A program made the translations under genes and the position numbers. Below are positions 8,967 through 18,455 of a stretch of DNA of 55,028 bases, piece by piece (position 1 is the stretch's first letter; every line of letters begins with the position of its first letter). Under the pieces are notes generated by a model. It searched no databases. It was not told where the DNA came from and was given only the letters and a program-made list of their open reading frames with translations. The stretch is from NCBI GenBank assembly GCA_016871775.1, contig VHCI01000005.1, positions 1 through 55,028 of the forward strand, in the 5' to 3' direction. This stretch comes from Verrucomicrobiota bacterium. Lineage in GTDB: Bacteria; Verrucomicrobiota; Verrucomicrobiia; Opitutales; Opitutaceae.

Positions 8967-10082
8967 TCAATCGATCTCCTGGGCGCGGGGCGGGGCGTAG
9001 TCCGCCCCGGTGAGGGCGGCGAGCTTCGCTTGGTAGTCCGCCTTCTGCAGGGCGGCGATGACCGGCTCCAGCTTGCCCTCCATCACCTGCGGCAGGTTGT
9101 ACAAGGTAAGTCCGATCCGGTGGTCGGTGACACGGTTTTGGGGAAAGTTATAGGTGCGGATGCGTTCGCTGCGGTCGCCGGACCCGATCTGACTACGGCG
9201 GGCGTCAGCGTACTTGGCGCGCTCCTCCTCGTCGCGGCGCTGCAGCAGCCGGGAGCGCAGGACGGTCAGCGCGCGGGCCTTGTTTTTCAATTGGGAGCGT
9301 TCGTCGGCACAGGAGACGATGAGCCCGGAGGGCCGGTGCAGAATCTGGACGGCCGAGTCGGTGGTGTTGACTCCCTGCCCACCCGGGCCGCTGGCGCGGC
9401 TTACGGTGATCTCGAGGTCCTCGGGATCGAGCTGCACGTCGACCTCCTCCGCCTCCGGCAGCACGGCGACGGTGACCGTCGAAGTGTGGATGCGGCCGTT
9501 GGCCTCGGTGACCGGCACCCGCTGGACGCGGTGCACCCCGCTCTCGAACTTCAACTGGCGATAGACCTCGGGGCCGGTGATGAGGAAGATGACTTCCTTG
9601 AAGCCACCGCGCTCGGAGGTGCTGCTGCTCATCGGCTGGATCTTCCAGTCGTGCTCGTCCGCATAGCGGGAATAGAGCCGAAACAGTTCGGCCGCGAACA
9701 GGCTGGCCTCGTCGCCGCCGGTGCCGGCCCGGATTTCCATCACCGTGTTGCGGGAGTCGGTGGCCTCGGGCGGGATCATCGCGAGGAGGACCTCCTGCCG
9801 GACAGTGGCGAGGCGGGCATCCAGTTCCGGGAGTTCGGCCGCGGCGAGTTCGCGGAGTTCAGCGTCGGCGGCGGGATCGCGGCCGAGCGCGCGGGCCTCG
9901 GCGGCCTCGCGGAGGAGGCGTTCGTGGAGGCGGTGTTGCTCGACCAGAGCAGTGAGGCGCTGATGTTCCCGGGTGACCTCGGCGGCGCGGCGCGGCGCGG
10001 CGTAAAACGAGGCCTCCGCCATCTGGGCGGAGAGCTCGTCGAGCCGCCGCTGGAACGGCGCGAGGGCGGGCAGGTCATCCAT
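8967..10082 (-). CDS. prfA: peptide chain release factor 1
   Basis: A 371-residue class I release factor. The GGQ peptidyl-tRNA hydrolysis motif is at 234-236 (SGPGGQGVNT). The anticodon-like tripeptide is PVT (190-192, in RVPVTEANGRIHTS), corresponding to PAT/PxT of RF1 rather than SPF of RF2, so UAA/UAG recognition is predicted. There is no programmed frameshift, as expected for RF1. The ATG at 10082 (MDDLPALAPF) is preferred over an in-frame start 105 bp upstream, whose leader is Arg-rich and not family-like. First gene of a prfA-prmC pair. Confidence 0.96.
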   Translation of the reverse strand: MDDLPALAPFQRRLDELSAQMAEASFYAAPRRAAEVTREHQRLTALVEQHRLHERLLREAAEARALGRDPAADAELRELAAAELPELDARLATVRQEVLLAMIPPEATDSRNTVMEIRAGTGGDEASLFAAELFRLYSRYADEHDWKIQPMSSSTSERGGFKEVIFLITGPEVYRQLKFESGVHRVQRVPVTEANGRIHTSTVTVAVLPEAEEVDVQLDPEDLEITVSRASGPGGQGVNTTDSAVQILHRPSGLIVSCADERSQLKNKARALTVLRSRLLQRRDEEERAKYADARRSQIGSGDRSERIRTYNFPQNRVTDHRIGLTLYNLPQVMEGKLEPVIAALQKADYQAKLAALTGADYAPPRAQEID

Positions 10083-10198
10083 AAGGCGCGGAGCGTGGGG
10101 AGGATTTGCGCATTGCGCCACCCTGCGCTTGCGGTTTTCGTCCCGCCGCGAAGCCGAGCGGGCCCGCCCCGCCACCGCAGGGCCCACCCTTCGCCGAT

Positions 10199-11224
10199 AT
10201 GCCCGCCAACCTCTTCCCGCAGAACACCATCGCGCTGATCTGGGACTTCGACAAGACCCTGATACCGGGATATATGCAGTCGCCGTTGTTCCGGCGCTAC
10301 GGGGTGGACGAGGCGGCCTTTTGGCAGGAGACGAACCGGCTGGCGGCGCATTACCGGGAGCGGGGCTACCATCTGTCGCCGGAGATTGCGTACTTGAACC
10401 ACCTGTTGACCTACGTGCAGGCGGGGCCGCTGGCGGGGTTGAACAACCGGATCCTGCAGGAGTGCGGCCGGGACATCCAGTTCTACCCTGGCCTGCCGGA
10501 GTTTTTCGCGCTGGCGCAAGCCTTCACGCGGGAGAAGCCCGAGTACGTGAAGCACGAGATCACTCTGGAGCATTATGTAGTGAGCACGGGCCTCGCGCCG
10601 ATGATCCGGGGCAGCGCGATCGCGGGGCACGTCGGCGGCATCTGGGCCTGCGAGTTCATCGAGAACCCGCTACCGCCTGGTTTCCTGCGCCAGAAGGAGC
10701 TGCCGATCGAGGCCTGCGCCGAGATCGCACAGATCGGGATGGTGATCGACAACACGACGAAGACGCGGGCGATCTTCGAGATAAACAAGGGGACCAACCG
10801 GAACCCAGCGATCGATGTGAATTCGAAAATCTCCCCGGAGGACCGCCGCATCCCGGTGGCCAACATGATCTACATCGCGGATGGTCCGAGCGACGTGCCG
10901 AGCTTCGCGGTGGTCAAGAAGGGCGGCGGCCAAGCCTACGCCGTTTACAATCCCGTCAAGCCGGAGGAGTTTGAGCAGAACGACCGTCTGCTGCAATCGG
11001 GCCGCATCCACGGATACGGGCCGGCGGACTATCGTCCCGAATCGAGCACGTTCCAGTGGCTGCGACTGCATATCCGCCACTTGAGCGACCGGATCGTGGC
11101 CGACCGAGAGGCGGCCGTGGCAGCGCGGGCGACGCGCCCGCCTCGGCACCTGAATGCCACCCCAGAGGAGATCGCGGCCCGCCAGCGCCCCCAGACGCCT
11201 ACCCAATCCTCGTTCCTGGAGTAA
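10199..11224 (+). CDS. HAD-superfamily phosphatase-like hydrolase
   Basis: A 341-residue soluble protein with the HAD motif I D16-F-D18-K-T (LIWDFDKTLIPG) near the N-terminus and a later IYIADGPSDVPSF block that fits motif IV (metal-binding aspartates). This suggests a phosphoserine-phosphatase-like hydrolase with an aspartyl-phosphate intermediate and Mg2+; the substrate is unknown. The ATG at 10199 begins just before the HAD core. It is divergent from prfA across about 116 bp. The last 40 residues are polar and probably disordered. Confidence 0.8.
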   Translation: MPANLFPQNTIALIWDFDKTLIPGYMQSPLFRRYGVDEAAFWQETNRLAAHYRERGYHLSPEIAYLNHLLTYVQAGPLAGLNNRILQECGRDIQFYPGLPEFFALAQAFTREKPEYVKHEITLEHYVVSTGLAPMIRGSAIAGHVGGIWACEFIENPLPPGFLRQKELPIEACAEIAQIGMVIDNTTKTRAIFEINKGTNRNPAIDVNSKISPEDRRIPVANMIYIADGPSDVPSFAVVKKGGGQAYAVYNPVKPEEFEQNDRLLQSGRIHGYGPADYRPESSTFQWLRLHIRHLSDRIVADREAAVAARATRPPRHLNATPEEIAARQRPQTPTQSSFLE

Positions 11225-11264
11225 GCTGCGCTCAGGGAACTAATCGCAGGCGGCCGCCCGTGAC

Positions 11265-11295
11265 AAAAAAAGAGGGCCGCCCGAGCGGGCGGCCC
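11265..11295 (-). terminator. intrinsic terminator of the repeat-protein gene
   Basis: A 10-bp perfect GC inverted repeat (gggccgcccg 11274-11283, cgggcggccc 11286-11295) is followed on the minus strand by a T-run interrupted near the stem (11265-11273). It lies 26 bp past the stop of the gene at 11321. Confidence 0.85.
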
Positions 11296-11320
11296 ACAGC
11301 TTGGAGGAATGATTCGAGCC

Positions 11321-12163
11321 TTAGGTGCTGCCGCTCACCACCGGCGTATCGATCGCGGTCTGCGTCGTCGTCGTTTGCTGGGTGGTCGTCTGCTGGGTGA
11401 CTGTCGTGGTCGTAGTCGCCGCGGGCGACGCGGTGACCGCGCTGCTGATCGCCGCCGCTTGCGCCGGCGCGGCGGTAGTGGCAGCGTTAGTGATGGTCGA
11501 CTGCAACGTTGGCGCCGCCGCAACGGCGCCCACGGTGACGGAGGCGGCAGCGGCAGGCGGCACGGACGATACGGCGGCGGCGGTAACAGCAGCGACTGCG
11601 GCTTGGGCTTGAGCCGGAGACGCAGTGGACATGGTGTTGACGACCGCGCTCACCGCTGCGCCGGTCACGGCGGGGGCCGAGGCAACCGGCACGGCAGTCA
11701 CCGCGGCAGCGGTTACAGCGGCGACCGCGGCCTGCGCAAGAGCCGGTGCCGCAGTGGACAATGTGACGGCGACCGCGCTCACCGCCGCGCCGGTCACGGC
11801 GGGGGCCGAGGCGGCCGGCACGGCAGACACCGCGGCAGCAGTAACAGCGGCGACCGTATTTTGCACTTGGGCCGGGGCTGCGGCGGCGGTGGTCATCGTA
11901 GTGACGACGGCGCTGATGGCGGCGGTGGTGACGGCCGTGGCGACCTCAACCTGAGCGGTGGAGCCAGCGAAAGCCTTGATGACGGCATCGACGATGGCGG
12001 AGGCTTGGGCGGGGTTGGCCTTGACGGCGGCCTCGACCAGCGCGGCGGCTTTGCCGGGATTCGCCCTAGCCTGCTGGGCCACTTCCTCGGCGGTCTGCGC
12101 TTGCAGGGCGGGAATCGCGGCTAGGAAGCCCGCGACGAACGTTAGAACAGTACGAATTTTCAT
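11321..12163 (-). CDS. secreted Ala/Val/Thr-rich protein with 43-residue tandem repeats
   Basis: A 280-residue protein with a clear signal peptide (MKIRTVLTFVAGFLAAIPALQA). The first part (about 23-75) is an ordinary Ala-rich helical segment (EEVAQQARANPGKAAALVEA). The middle (about 105-225) holds about three copies of a 43-residue unit built around AVAAVTAAAVTAVP, SAPAVTGAAVSAV and a Thr/Ser-rich link. The C-terminus is Thr/Gln-rich (TTQQTTTT), like a spacer. No catalytic residues, cysteines or known domain are visible. It could be an envelope or surface structural protein; no function is assigned. On the minus strand a TTGACG hexamer (12208-12213) is a possible -35. The gene has its own strong terminator. 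Confidence 0.75.
   Translation of the reverse strand: MKIRTVLTFVAGFLAAIPALQAQTAEEVAQQARANPGKAAALVEAAVKANPAQASAIVDAVIKAFAGSTAQVEVATAVTTAAISAVVTTMTTAAAAPAQVQNTVAAVTAAAVSAVPAASAPAVTGAAVSAVAVTLSTAAPALAQAAVAAVTAAAVTAVPVASAPAVTGAAVSAVVNTMSTASPAQAQAAVAAVTAAAVSSVPPAAAASVTVGAVAAAPTLQSTITNAATTAAPAQAAAISSAVTASPAATTTTTVTQQTTTQQTTTTQTAIDTPVVSGST
11661..11918. repeat. 129-bp in-frame tandem repeat inside the Ala/Val-rich gene
   Basis: The string ccggtcacggcgggggccga begins at 11661 and again at 11790, a period of 129 bp, i.e. 43 codons. Surrounding bases are also well conserved between the copies, so the units differ by few substitutions. The outer limits given are approximate. Confidence 0.75.
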
Positions 12164-12326
12164 AAGAGAAAACTTATCTCCACGATGGGAGCCCTAGCTC
12201 GCGCTGACGTCAAGAAATAATCTTCTACGCGGACCTCCCCGGAAGCCCCGATTCAGCAAAAATGAACGTGGGCGGGAAAAACCGGGGGCGATTGGCCAGG
12301 GCGGACGAACGTGCTTTAATCTCCTG

Positions 12327-12545
12327 ATGCTCGTGATCCGCCGTCTGGTCGACCGACGCCGCGCCTACACCGCGCTGCTGCTGCCCGGGGAGCCGCCGCG
12401 GGTCTTTCCCACCAGCGACCATGAGCACGCTCGGATCCTGCAAATCTACAAGCAGGACCGGCCCTACGAGGGGATCGTAAACGACTTCACCGAGTTGCCC
12501 GATGCGCCGGCCCTAGCGAGGCCGGACGGCTCAAAGGCGCGCTGA
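12327..12545 (+). CDS. small hypothetical protein
   Basis: A 72-residue protein rich in charged residues (starts MLVIRRLVDRRRAYTALLLPG) with no signal peptide or recognised domain. Codons have the G/C-ending third positions of neighbouring genes, which supports a real gene, but it is short. It ends 15 bp inside the 3' end of the convergent TonB receptor gene. It is not recognised; the compact sequence looks like a small soluble protein. Confidence 0.45.
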   Translation: MLVIRRLVDRRRAYTALLLPGEPPRVFPTSDHEHARILQIYKQDRPYEGIVNDFTELPDAPALARPDGSKAR

Positions 12546-14879
12546 GAGGCTGGCCTGAAAGGTCCGACCTGGATGCCGCTGGACCGAGTTGCTGTCGGCC
12601 AGCTTATAGATCTCCTGATTATCCATCACGTTCTGGACCTTGGCCCCGAAGGTGTAGCGGACGCGGCCCGCGCCGGGGAGCGCGTAGCGGAGGACGGCGT
12701 CGAAGCGCCATTTGCCGGGCATCGTCCAGAAGGGGGTGTTGGCGATTCCCCCGAGGGTGGTGAGCACGGCCGAATCGATCGGACGGTCGCCGATGAAGAT
12801 GGAGCCGAGGGCCAGGTCGAGGCCTCGCAAGGCACCAGAGCGGAAGGCGTACTTGTTGAAGGCCGTGAACATATGGTACGGCGCGTACATCGAGCGCTGG
12901 CCGGTGCGGGTGTCGCGCGAGTCATTGTAGGCGTAGCCGCCCATCACGGACCAGGCCTCGCTGAAGCGGGCGTTGAGGTTGAACTCCACGCCGCGCGAAC
13001 GGATGCCGTCGATCAGGGTGTACCAGTCGCCGTCGCGGTTCGGATTATCGACCGCGATGTTCTGCTGGCGGATCTCGTAGGCCGCGAGGAGCCCCTGGAT
13101 GCGGTCGCCGGCGAGGCTAAAGCGCAGGCCCAGCTCGCGCTGGTTGCCCTCCTCGGGATCGATCGGGGTGCCGTCAGGCTGGCGGAGGAAGCCGGGGACG
13201 AACGAGCTGTTGGCGTTGGCGTACAACGTAAGGGAGCGGGCCCGGTTGAGGTGCCAGACGACGCCCGCGCTGAAGGTGGTCGCGTCCCCTTGGTTATCAA
13301 AGATGGACAGCCCGGTGAACCCGTTGCGGCGCCGGTCCTCGGTGCGGGTATGGCGCACGCCGCCGGTGAGGAAGAGGCGTTCCTCGAGGAAGGAGACCAC
13401 ATCGGCCGCATAGTACTCCGTGTTTTCGGTGTGGTCTAGGTTGCGGTTGCCCGCGGGCAGAGGCGGACGGTCCGCCTTGGCCGGCACGGGGGGCGAGCGC
13501 GTGGGATCGACCGCGTTCAGCGGCGGGATCATGTGGGGATTGTAGCCGGCCCGGCGCACATCCGCGAGGACCTCGGCCAGAGTCAGGTTCGGGAACACAC
13601 TGTAACGGCTCCCCACGCTGGCCGTCGGCCAGCGCTGATTCAGCGTCGCCGCGGTCGCCGCGAGGCCGCCCCGGTTGTAGATGCCATCCCGGTTCCAGAT
13701 CTCCCCGTCGGAGACGTCCCAGCTGAAGCCGACGAGGGCGCGGTGCCGAGCGGGCCCGGTGGTGAAGTTCGCCACCAGCTCGTTGCGGGAGCGCCAGTTG
13801 TCCACGTCCTGCGTGCGCACGCGCCAGCGGCGCGGCATCAGCACGGCATCGCGGAGGATGGTGAGGGAACCCTGCTCCGGCTGGTGCTCATCGTACCGCT
13901 GGTCCTTGGTGTCGTGCGCGACCTGGAGCCGCAGTTGCAGTTGCCGACCGAAGGCGTGCTGGAAGTCGGCCATCGTGAAGCCACGGTCCCAGCGGCGGAG
14001 ATCGCCTGCGGAGGCGTAGCCCTGGCGGTTGTCGCCATAGGAGAGGAACGAGCCGTCGGGCAGGGCGAAGCCGCGGGGCTCGGCGCGCATCATCGGCTGG
14101 CGCCAGACGGCGCCGCCGTCCTCCTCCCGCACGAAGAGGTGCTCGACCGCCAGCCGTGTCACCGGGGTAATCTGCCAGGCCACCACCGCGGAGAACGCCT
14201 TCTCCCCGTGCGTGATGCGCCGGTAATAGAAGCCATCGTCGTAGACGCCCGTGACGCGGAAGGAGACCGGCGAGCGGGCGCCACCCAGGCGCGCGGAGTA
14301 GTCCACCTCGGCCCGCCAGCTCTCGACCGGGCCCGCGCTCAGCCGCACGGTGGTCTGCGGGCGGTCCAAGGGACGCTTGGTGACGCGGTTGACGGTCGCG
14401 GCATAGCCGCCTTGGCCAAAGAGGACGGCCGCGGGGCCCTTAAGCACCTCCACGCGTTCGACGTTGGCCAGCGAGACCTTGCCGATGCTCTCCTGCTGGA
14501 GGAACCCGTTGATGAACTTCGTGTTCGCGTTGGCGAAGCCGCGGACCGTCCACGCGTCGTTGTTGGAGGTCGCGACGAAGCCGGGCACGTACTCGAGGAC
14601 ATCCTCCGTGCTGCGGGCGAGCGTGTCCTCGAGGAACGCCTGGTTCAAGACGGTCACGTTCATCGGGATGTCCCCGATGGCGGTGTTCATCCGCGTGACC
14701 TCGGCGGCGTGGGTCGACTGGTAGCCGATGTCGCGGGTGCTGCTGACCTCGAAGGTCGAGAGCGCCACCGGGTCCTGGCCCTCGGCCGGCCGGGGGGCCG
14801 GAATGCCTTGGGCCGGGAGGAGCGGGGCAAGGGCAAGGGACGCAAGCAGGGCGCGAAGAGGGCAACAGGCGGTACGCAT
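12531..14879 (-). CDS. TonB-dependent siderophore-type receptor
   Basis: A 782-residue outer-membrane receptor: signal peptide (LLASLALAPLLPAQG), short N-terminal extension (ALSTFEVSSTRDIGYQS), plug domain from about 55 (MNVTVLNQAFLED, then WTVRGF, then VEVLKGPAAVLFGQGG), and a barrel ending in SLSARL. The GPAAVLFGQG block is typical of ferric-siderophore receptors (FhuA/FhuE-like), so ferric chelate uptake is the best guess. The ATG at 14879 is chosen because it starts the signal peptide. It is divergent from the liv cassette; no Fur box was convincingly identified in the 233-bp gap. Confidence 0.9.
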   Translation of the reverse strand: MRTACCPLRALLASLALAPLLPAQGIPAPRPAEGQDPVALSTFEVSSTRDIGYQSTHAAEVTRMNTAIGDIPMNVTVLNQAFLEDTLARSTEDVLEYVPGFVATSNNDAWTVRGFANANTKFINGFLQQESIGKVSLANVERVEVLKGPAAVLFGQGGYAATVNRVTKRPLDRPQTTVRLSAGPVESWRAEVDYSARLGGARSPVSFRVTGVYDDGFYYRRITHGEKAFSAVVAWQITPVTRLAVEHLFVREEDGGAVWRQPMMRAEPRGFALPDGSFLSYGDNRQGYASAGDLRRWDRGFTMADFQHAFGRQLQLRLQVAHDTKDQRYDEHQPEQGSLTILRDAVLMPRRWRVRTQDVDNWRSRNELVANFTTGPARHRALVGFSWDVSDGEIWNRDGIYNRGGLAATAATLNQRWPTASVGSRYSVFPNLTLAEVLADVRRAGYNPHMIPPLNAVDPTRSPPVPAKADRPPLPAGNRNLDHTENTEYYAADVVSFLEERLFLTGGVRHTRTEDRRRNGFTGLSIFDNQGDATTFSAGVVWHLNRARSLTLYANANSSFVPGFLRQPDGTPIDPEEGNQRELGLRFSLAGDRIQGLLAAYEIRQQNIAVDNPNRDGDWYTLIDGIRSRGVEFNLNARFSEAWSVMGGYAYNDSRDTRTGQRSMYAPYHMFTAFNKYAFRSGALRGLDLALGSIFIGDRPIDSAVLTTLGGIANTPFWTMPGKWRFDAVLRYALPGAGRVRYTFGAKVQNVMDNQEIYKLADSNSVQRHPGRTFQASLSARL

Positions 14880-15112
14880 TGAAAGCGAGGGTGCGGGGGA
14901 AAAAAGCGCCGCCACGGGCGGACTCAAACGAACCTGAGCGGTCCCCTTTTAGAACCGAGCATGGATGCTCCCCGGAAGACCGCCGCCGCCACCTCCCTTC
15001 GCCGCGCCGCCCTCATCGGCCCCGAATACTTGGCAGACTGGCGCGATTCCACAGCCGCCACGGCCGAAAGGCGGGGTTGACCGACCGCGGACCGGCGCCA
15101 AACCTCCGCGGC

Positions 15113-16003
15113 TTGTCCGAGTTTCTCCAGCAATTGCTGAACGGCATCTCCCTGGGCGCGATCTACGCCCTCATCGCGCTTGGCTACACGATGGTCTACG
15201 GGGTGTTGCGCTTCATCAACTTTGCCCACGCCGACCTCTTCATGGTGGGGGCCTTTCTAGGCTACTTTGGTGGCCGCATCGTCCCGGCGGGCACCCTTTT
15301 CGGCGGCCTGGGCGTCCTAGCCCTCGCGATGGCGGGCTGCGCGGTGCTGGGCATCCTGATTGAACGTCTAGCATACCGGCCGCTGCGGGGCGCCCCCACC
15401 CTCAACGTGCTGATCACGGCGATCGGCGTGTCTCTGCTGATTGAATACAGTGGCCAGTTAGTGCTGGGCGCCGCGCCACGGACGTTTCCAGACCTTTTCC
15501 CCACCGGGCGCTTCAACCTGGGCCCCGTCGTCGTGACGACCAACCAGTTGGTCGTCATCGGCGTTGCCGTGCTGCTGATGATCGGGCTGGAGCTGATCGT
15601 CCATCGGACGCGGATCGGCACGGCGATGCGGGCGGTGGCCCTGAACCCGCGGGCGGCGCAGTTGGTCGGGATCAACAACGACTTGGTGATCTCCTTCACC
15701 TTCGGTCTCGGTTCCGCCCTGGCCGGGGCGGGCGGCATTTTGTATGCGCTGAACTATCCTTCGATTGACCCGCTGATGGGCGTGATGCCCGGCTTGAAGG
15801 CGTTCGTGGCGGCAGTGCTCGGCGGGATCGGCAACATCCCCGGCGCGGCCTTGGGGGGCCTCCTGATCGGCGTCGTAGAAACCTACGTTGGCGGAAGCGC
15901 TTGGTCGACCTACAAGGACGCGATCGCCTTCACGGTGCTGATTCTGGTACTGCTCCTGCGCCCCGCCGGCCTGCTGGGGCGGGTCACCGTGGAGAAGGTC
16001 TGA
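15113..16003 (+). CDS. livH: branched-chain amino acid-type ABC permease LivH
   Basis: A 296-residue, highly hydrophobic permease whose N-terminus (SEFLQQLLNGISLG, then YALIALGYTMVYG, then INFAHAD) follows E. coli LivH closely, including the gate-region sequence. The most consistent start is a TTG at 15113, aligning with the LivH N-terminus; the upstream extension is Arg/Pro-rich and not family-like. It is first gene of a tight livHMGF operon (LivM begins 1 bp after the stop). It should form the membrane channel with LivM for import of a branched-chain amino acid or a related small acid. Confidence 0.9.
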   Translation: MSEFLQQLLNGISLGAIYALIALGYTMVYGVLRFINFAHADLFMVGAFLGYFGGRIVPAGTLFGGLGVLALAMAGCAVLGILIERLAYRPLRGAPTLNVLITAIGVSLLIEYSGQLVLGAAPRTFPDLFPTGRFNLGPVVVTTNQLVVIGVAVLLMIGLELIVHRTRIGTAMRAVALNPRAAQLVGINNDLVISFTFGLGSALAGAGGILYALNYPSIDPLMGVMPGLKAFVAAVLGGIGNIPGAALGGLLIGVVETYVGGSAWSTYKDAIAFTVLILVLLLRPAGLLGRVTVEKV

Positions 16004-16004
16004 G

Positions 16005-16949
16005 ATGCGTCATCCGCTTCTGCTTCTTCTCACCGCGCTCGTGGGCAGCGGACTGGTGGCGCTGGCGGCGCCTCTGCTGAACCCGTACCACCTTGACGTG
16101 CTGATCGGCGTGGGGATCAACGTGATTCTGGCCGTCTCGCTGAATCTGGTGAACGGCTACACCGGCCAGTTCTCGCTGGGCCATGCGGGGTTTATGGCGG
16201 TGGGCGCGTACCTTTCAGCCGCGGTCTCCCTGTTTTTGGCGCCGACGCTGTTCGGGGACCTCGCGGAGGCGGGCGGATTGGTTCAGGGGACGGCGTTCCT
16301 GCTGGCGCTGCTGATCGGGGGGGGCGCGGCGGCCGGGGCGGGGCTGCTGGTCGGGGTGCCCTCGCTGCGGTTGCGCGGGGACTACCTCGCCTTGGTCACC
16401 TTGGGTTTCGGGGAGATCATCCGGGTGATCTTCCAGAACCTGGAGGTCTTGGGGGGCGCGCTGGGGCTCAACGCCATCCCGGCCTACACCAACATCTTCT
16501 GGGTGCTGGCGAGCGTCGCGATCACCATCTACGTGGTGCTGGCGCTGGTGCATTCGACTTTCGGACGGGGATTCCTGGCGGTGCACGACGACGAGATCGC
16601 GGCGGCGGCGGTGGGGCTCAATCCGACCCGCTACAAGGTGGTGGCGTTCGTGGTGGGAGCCTTTTTCGCCGGGATCGCCGGCGGCCTGTACGGCCACTTC
16701 AAGCTGACGATCACGCCAACCGGCTTTGATTTCACCCGAAGCATCGAGGTCGTGGTGATGGTGATCTTGGGCGGGATGGGCCACACGGCGGGGGTGATCG
16801 GCGCCGCGGTGCTGCTCACCCTGTTGCCCGAGGTGCTCCGGCCGATCGCCGAGTACCGGATGATCCTGTATGCGCTGCTGCTTATTTTGCTAATGATCCT
16901 GCGGCCCGAAGGCCTGCTCGCCCGCCCCCGCCGGGGCGGGACAGCCTGA
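16005..16949 (+). CDS. livM: branched-chain amino acid-type ABC permease LivM
   Basis: A 314-residue permease with about eight to ten hydrophobic helices and the LivM hallmark segment [25 protein letters not shown] (residues about 45-69), plus the later [19 protein letters not shown] block that contacts the ATPases. It partners LivH. It begins 1 bp after livH and ends 4 bp before livG, so the genes are one operon. Confidence 0.94.
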   Translation: MRHPLLLLLTALVGSGLVALAAPLLNPYHLDVLIGVGINVILAVSLNLVNGYTGQFSLGHAGFMAVGAYLSAAVSLFLAPTLFGDLAEAGGLVQGTAFLLALLIGGGAAAGAGLLVGVPSLRLRGDYLALVTLGFGEIIRVIFQNLEVLGGALGLNAIPAYTNIFWVLASVAITIYVVLALVHSTFGRGFLAVHDDEIAAAAVGLNPTRYKVVAFVVGAFFAGIAGGLYGHFKLTITPTGFDFTRSIEVVVMVILGGMGHTAGVIGAAVLLTLLPEVLRPIAEYRMILYALLLILLMILRPEGLLARPRRGGTA

Positions 16950-16953
16950 ACCA

Positions 16954-17742
16954 ATGGCGGCGCTGCTGGAACTCCGGGGGGCGACGCTCCGCTTCGGGGG
17001 CCTCTCCGCGGTGAACGCGGTGGATCTGACGATCGGCGAGGGCGAGCTCTGCGGGCTGATCGGGCCAAACGGGGCCGGCAAAACAACCGTCTTCAACCTG
17101 ATCACTGGCGTCTACCCGCCCTCCGCCGGGGCGCTGCGGTTCCGCGGCTGGGACCTGGCCGGCCTGCGTCCCGACGAGATCACGGCGCTAGGCATCGCGC
17201 GGACCTTCCAGAACATCCGGCTCTTCGGCCGCCTGTCGGTGCTGGATAACGTGCGCACCGCCTCGAACCTGCACCGCGGTACGCGGCCGTGGCAGGCCCT
17301 GCTGCGGGGCGCAGCCTTCACGCGGGACGAGGCGGACCTGACGCGCCGGGCGGAGGAGTTGCTAGAACTCTTCAATCTCAGCCCCCGGCGCGACGACCCC
17401 GCGCGCAGCCTGCCCTACGGCGAGCAACGGCGGTTGGAGATCGTGCGCTGCCTAGCCACGCGCCCGCGATTAATGCTGCTCGACGAGCCCGCCGCAGGGA
17501 TGAATCCGACCGAGAAGGTTGAACTGATCAGCCTCATCCAGCGCGTGCAGCGCGAGTTTTCCCTCTCGATCCTGCTGGTCGAGCATTCGATGCGGGTCGT
17601 GATGGGGTGCTGCCGGCGGATCGCGGTGTTGGACTACGGCGTGAAAATCGCCGAGGGCACGCCGGCGGAGATTCAGGCGAACCCCAAGGTCATCGAGGCC
17701 TACCTCGGCGAGGACCACCACCGCAACCTGTTCCACCATTGA
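16954..17742 (+). CDS. livG: branched-chain amino acid-type ABC ATPase LivG
   Basis: A 262-residue ABC ATPase with Walker A GPNGAGKT (37-44), the LivG-type signature [11 protein letters not shown] in place of LSGGQ, and Walker [14 protein letters not shown]. LivG and LivF form the heterodimeric ATPase of the transporter. The last codons overlap the first codon of livF by 4 bp (TTGA), indicating translational coupling. Confidence 0.95.
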   Translation: MAALLELRGATLRFGGLSAVNAVDLTIGEGELCGLIGPNGAGKTTVFNLITGVYPPSAGALRFRGWDLAGLRPDEITALGIARTFQNIRLFGRLSVLDNVRTASNLHRGTRPWQALLRGAAFTRDEADLTRRAEELLELFNLSPRRDDPARSLPYGEQRRLEIVRCLATRPRLMLLDEPAAGMNPTEKVELISLIQRVQREFSLSILLVEHSMRVVMGCCRRIAVLDYGVKIAEGTPAEIQANPKVIEAYLGEDHHRNLFHH

Positions 17743-18455
17743 GCGCGCCCCTGCTCCAAGTCTCCGACCTGCGGATCTCCTACGGCGCCATCACCGCGCT
17801 GAGCGGGGTTTCGTTTGCTATCGGCGAAGGGGAGATCGTGACCCTGATCGGGGGCAACGGGGCGGGCAAGACCACCACCCTGCGGGCGCTCTCGGGCCTG
17901 GTCCGGGCCAGCGGTGCCGCGGAGTTCGACGGCCAGCCGCTGCTGGGCCAGCCGGCCCACCAGATCGTCGCCCGCGGGCTGGGCCACGTGCCGGAGGGGC
18001 GGATGGTGTTCGCCAACCTGACCGTCGCCGAAAACCTCGCGATGGGCGCTTACCTGGACCGCGACCGGGACCGCGTGACGCGGAACCGCGAGGAGGTGTT
18101 CGCACTGTTCCCCCGCTTGCGGGAGCGCCTGCGCCAGACCGCGGGCACCCTGTCCGGCGGGGAGCAGCAGATGCTGGCGATCGGCCGGGCCCTGATGGGC
18201 AACCCGCGCTTCCTGATGCTCGACGAGCCGTCCCTCGGCATCGCGCCGCGGCTCATCACCGCAATCTTTGAACAGATCGTGGCGATCAACCGCCAGCGGG
18301 GAATCACCATCCTGCTGGTGGAGCAAAACGCCAATCTAGCCCTCGAGGTGTCCAGCCGTGCCTACGTTTTGGAAACCGGGCGCATCGTGATGTCCGGCCC
18401 GAGTCCGGAGCTGCGGGTGGACCCGCGGCTGAAGGCAACCTACTTGGGCGGCTAA
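17739..18455 (+). CDS. livF: branched-chain amino acid-type ABC ATPase LivF
   Basis: A 238-residue ABC ATPase, close to the usual LivF length. Walker A is GGNGAGKTTT, the signature LSGGEQQMLAIGRALM, and Walker B LMLDEPSLGIAP. The start is a TTG at 17739, overlapping the livG stop; the frame remains open upstream, but family homology ([15 protein letters not shown]) starts here. No periplasmic binding protein gene (livJ/livK type) follows: beyond the stop is about 890 bp of non-coding and decayed sequence. Confidence 0.94.
   Translation: MSAPLLQVSDLRISYGAITALSGVSFAIGEGEIVTLIGGNGAGKTTTLRALSGLVRASGAAEFDGQPLLGQPAHQIVARGLGHVPEGRMVFANLTVAENLAMGAYLDRDRDRVTRNREEVFALFPRLRERLRQTAGTLSGGEQQMLAIGRALMGNPRFLMLDEPSLGIAPRLITAIFEQIVAINRQRGITILLVEQNANLALEVSSRAYVLETGRIVMSGPSPELRVDPRLKATYLGG

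Noticed and set aside
11661-11918. 129-bp repeats as a CRISPR or intergenic repeat array
   Set aside because: They are in frame, within a signal-peptide gene, without unique spacers.
12271-12285. ggcgggaaaaaccgg as a fourth copy of the shared box
   Set aside because: It keeps only the G-run and A-run; the gtagc half is missing. The same holds for gggggaaaaaagcgcc near 14894.
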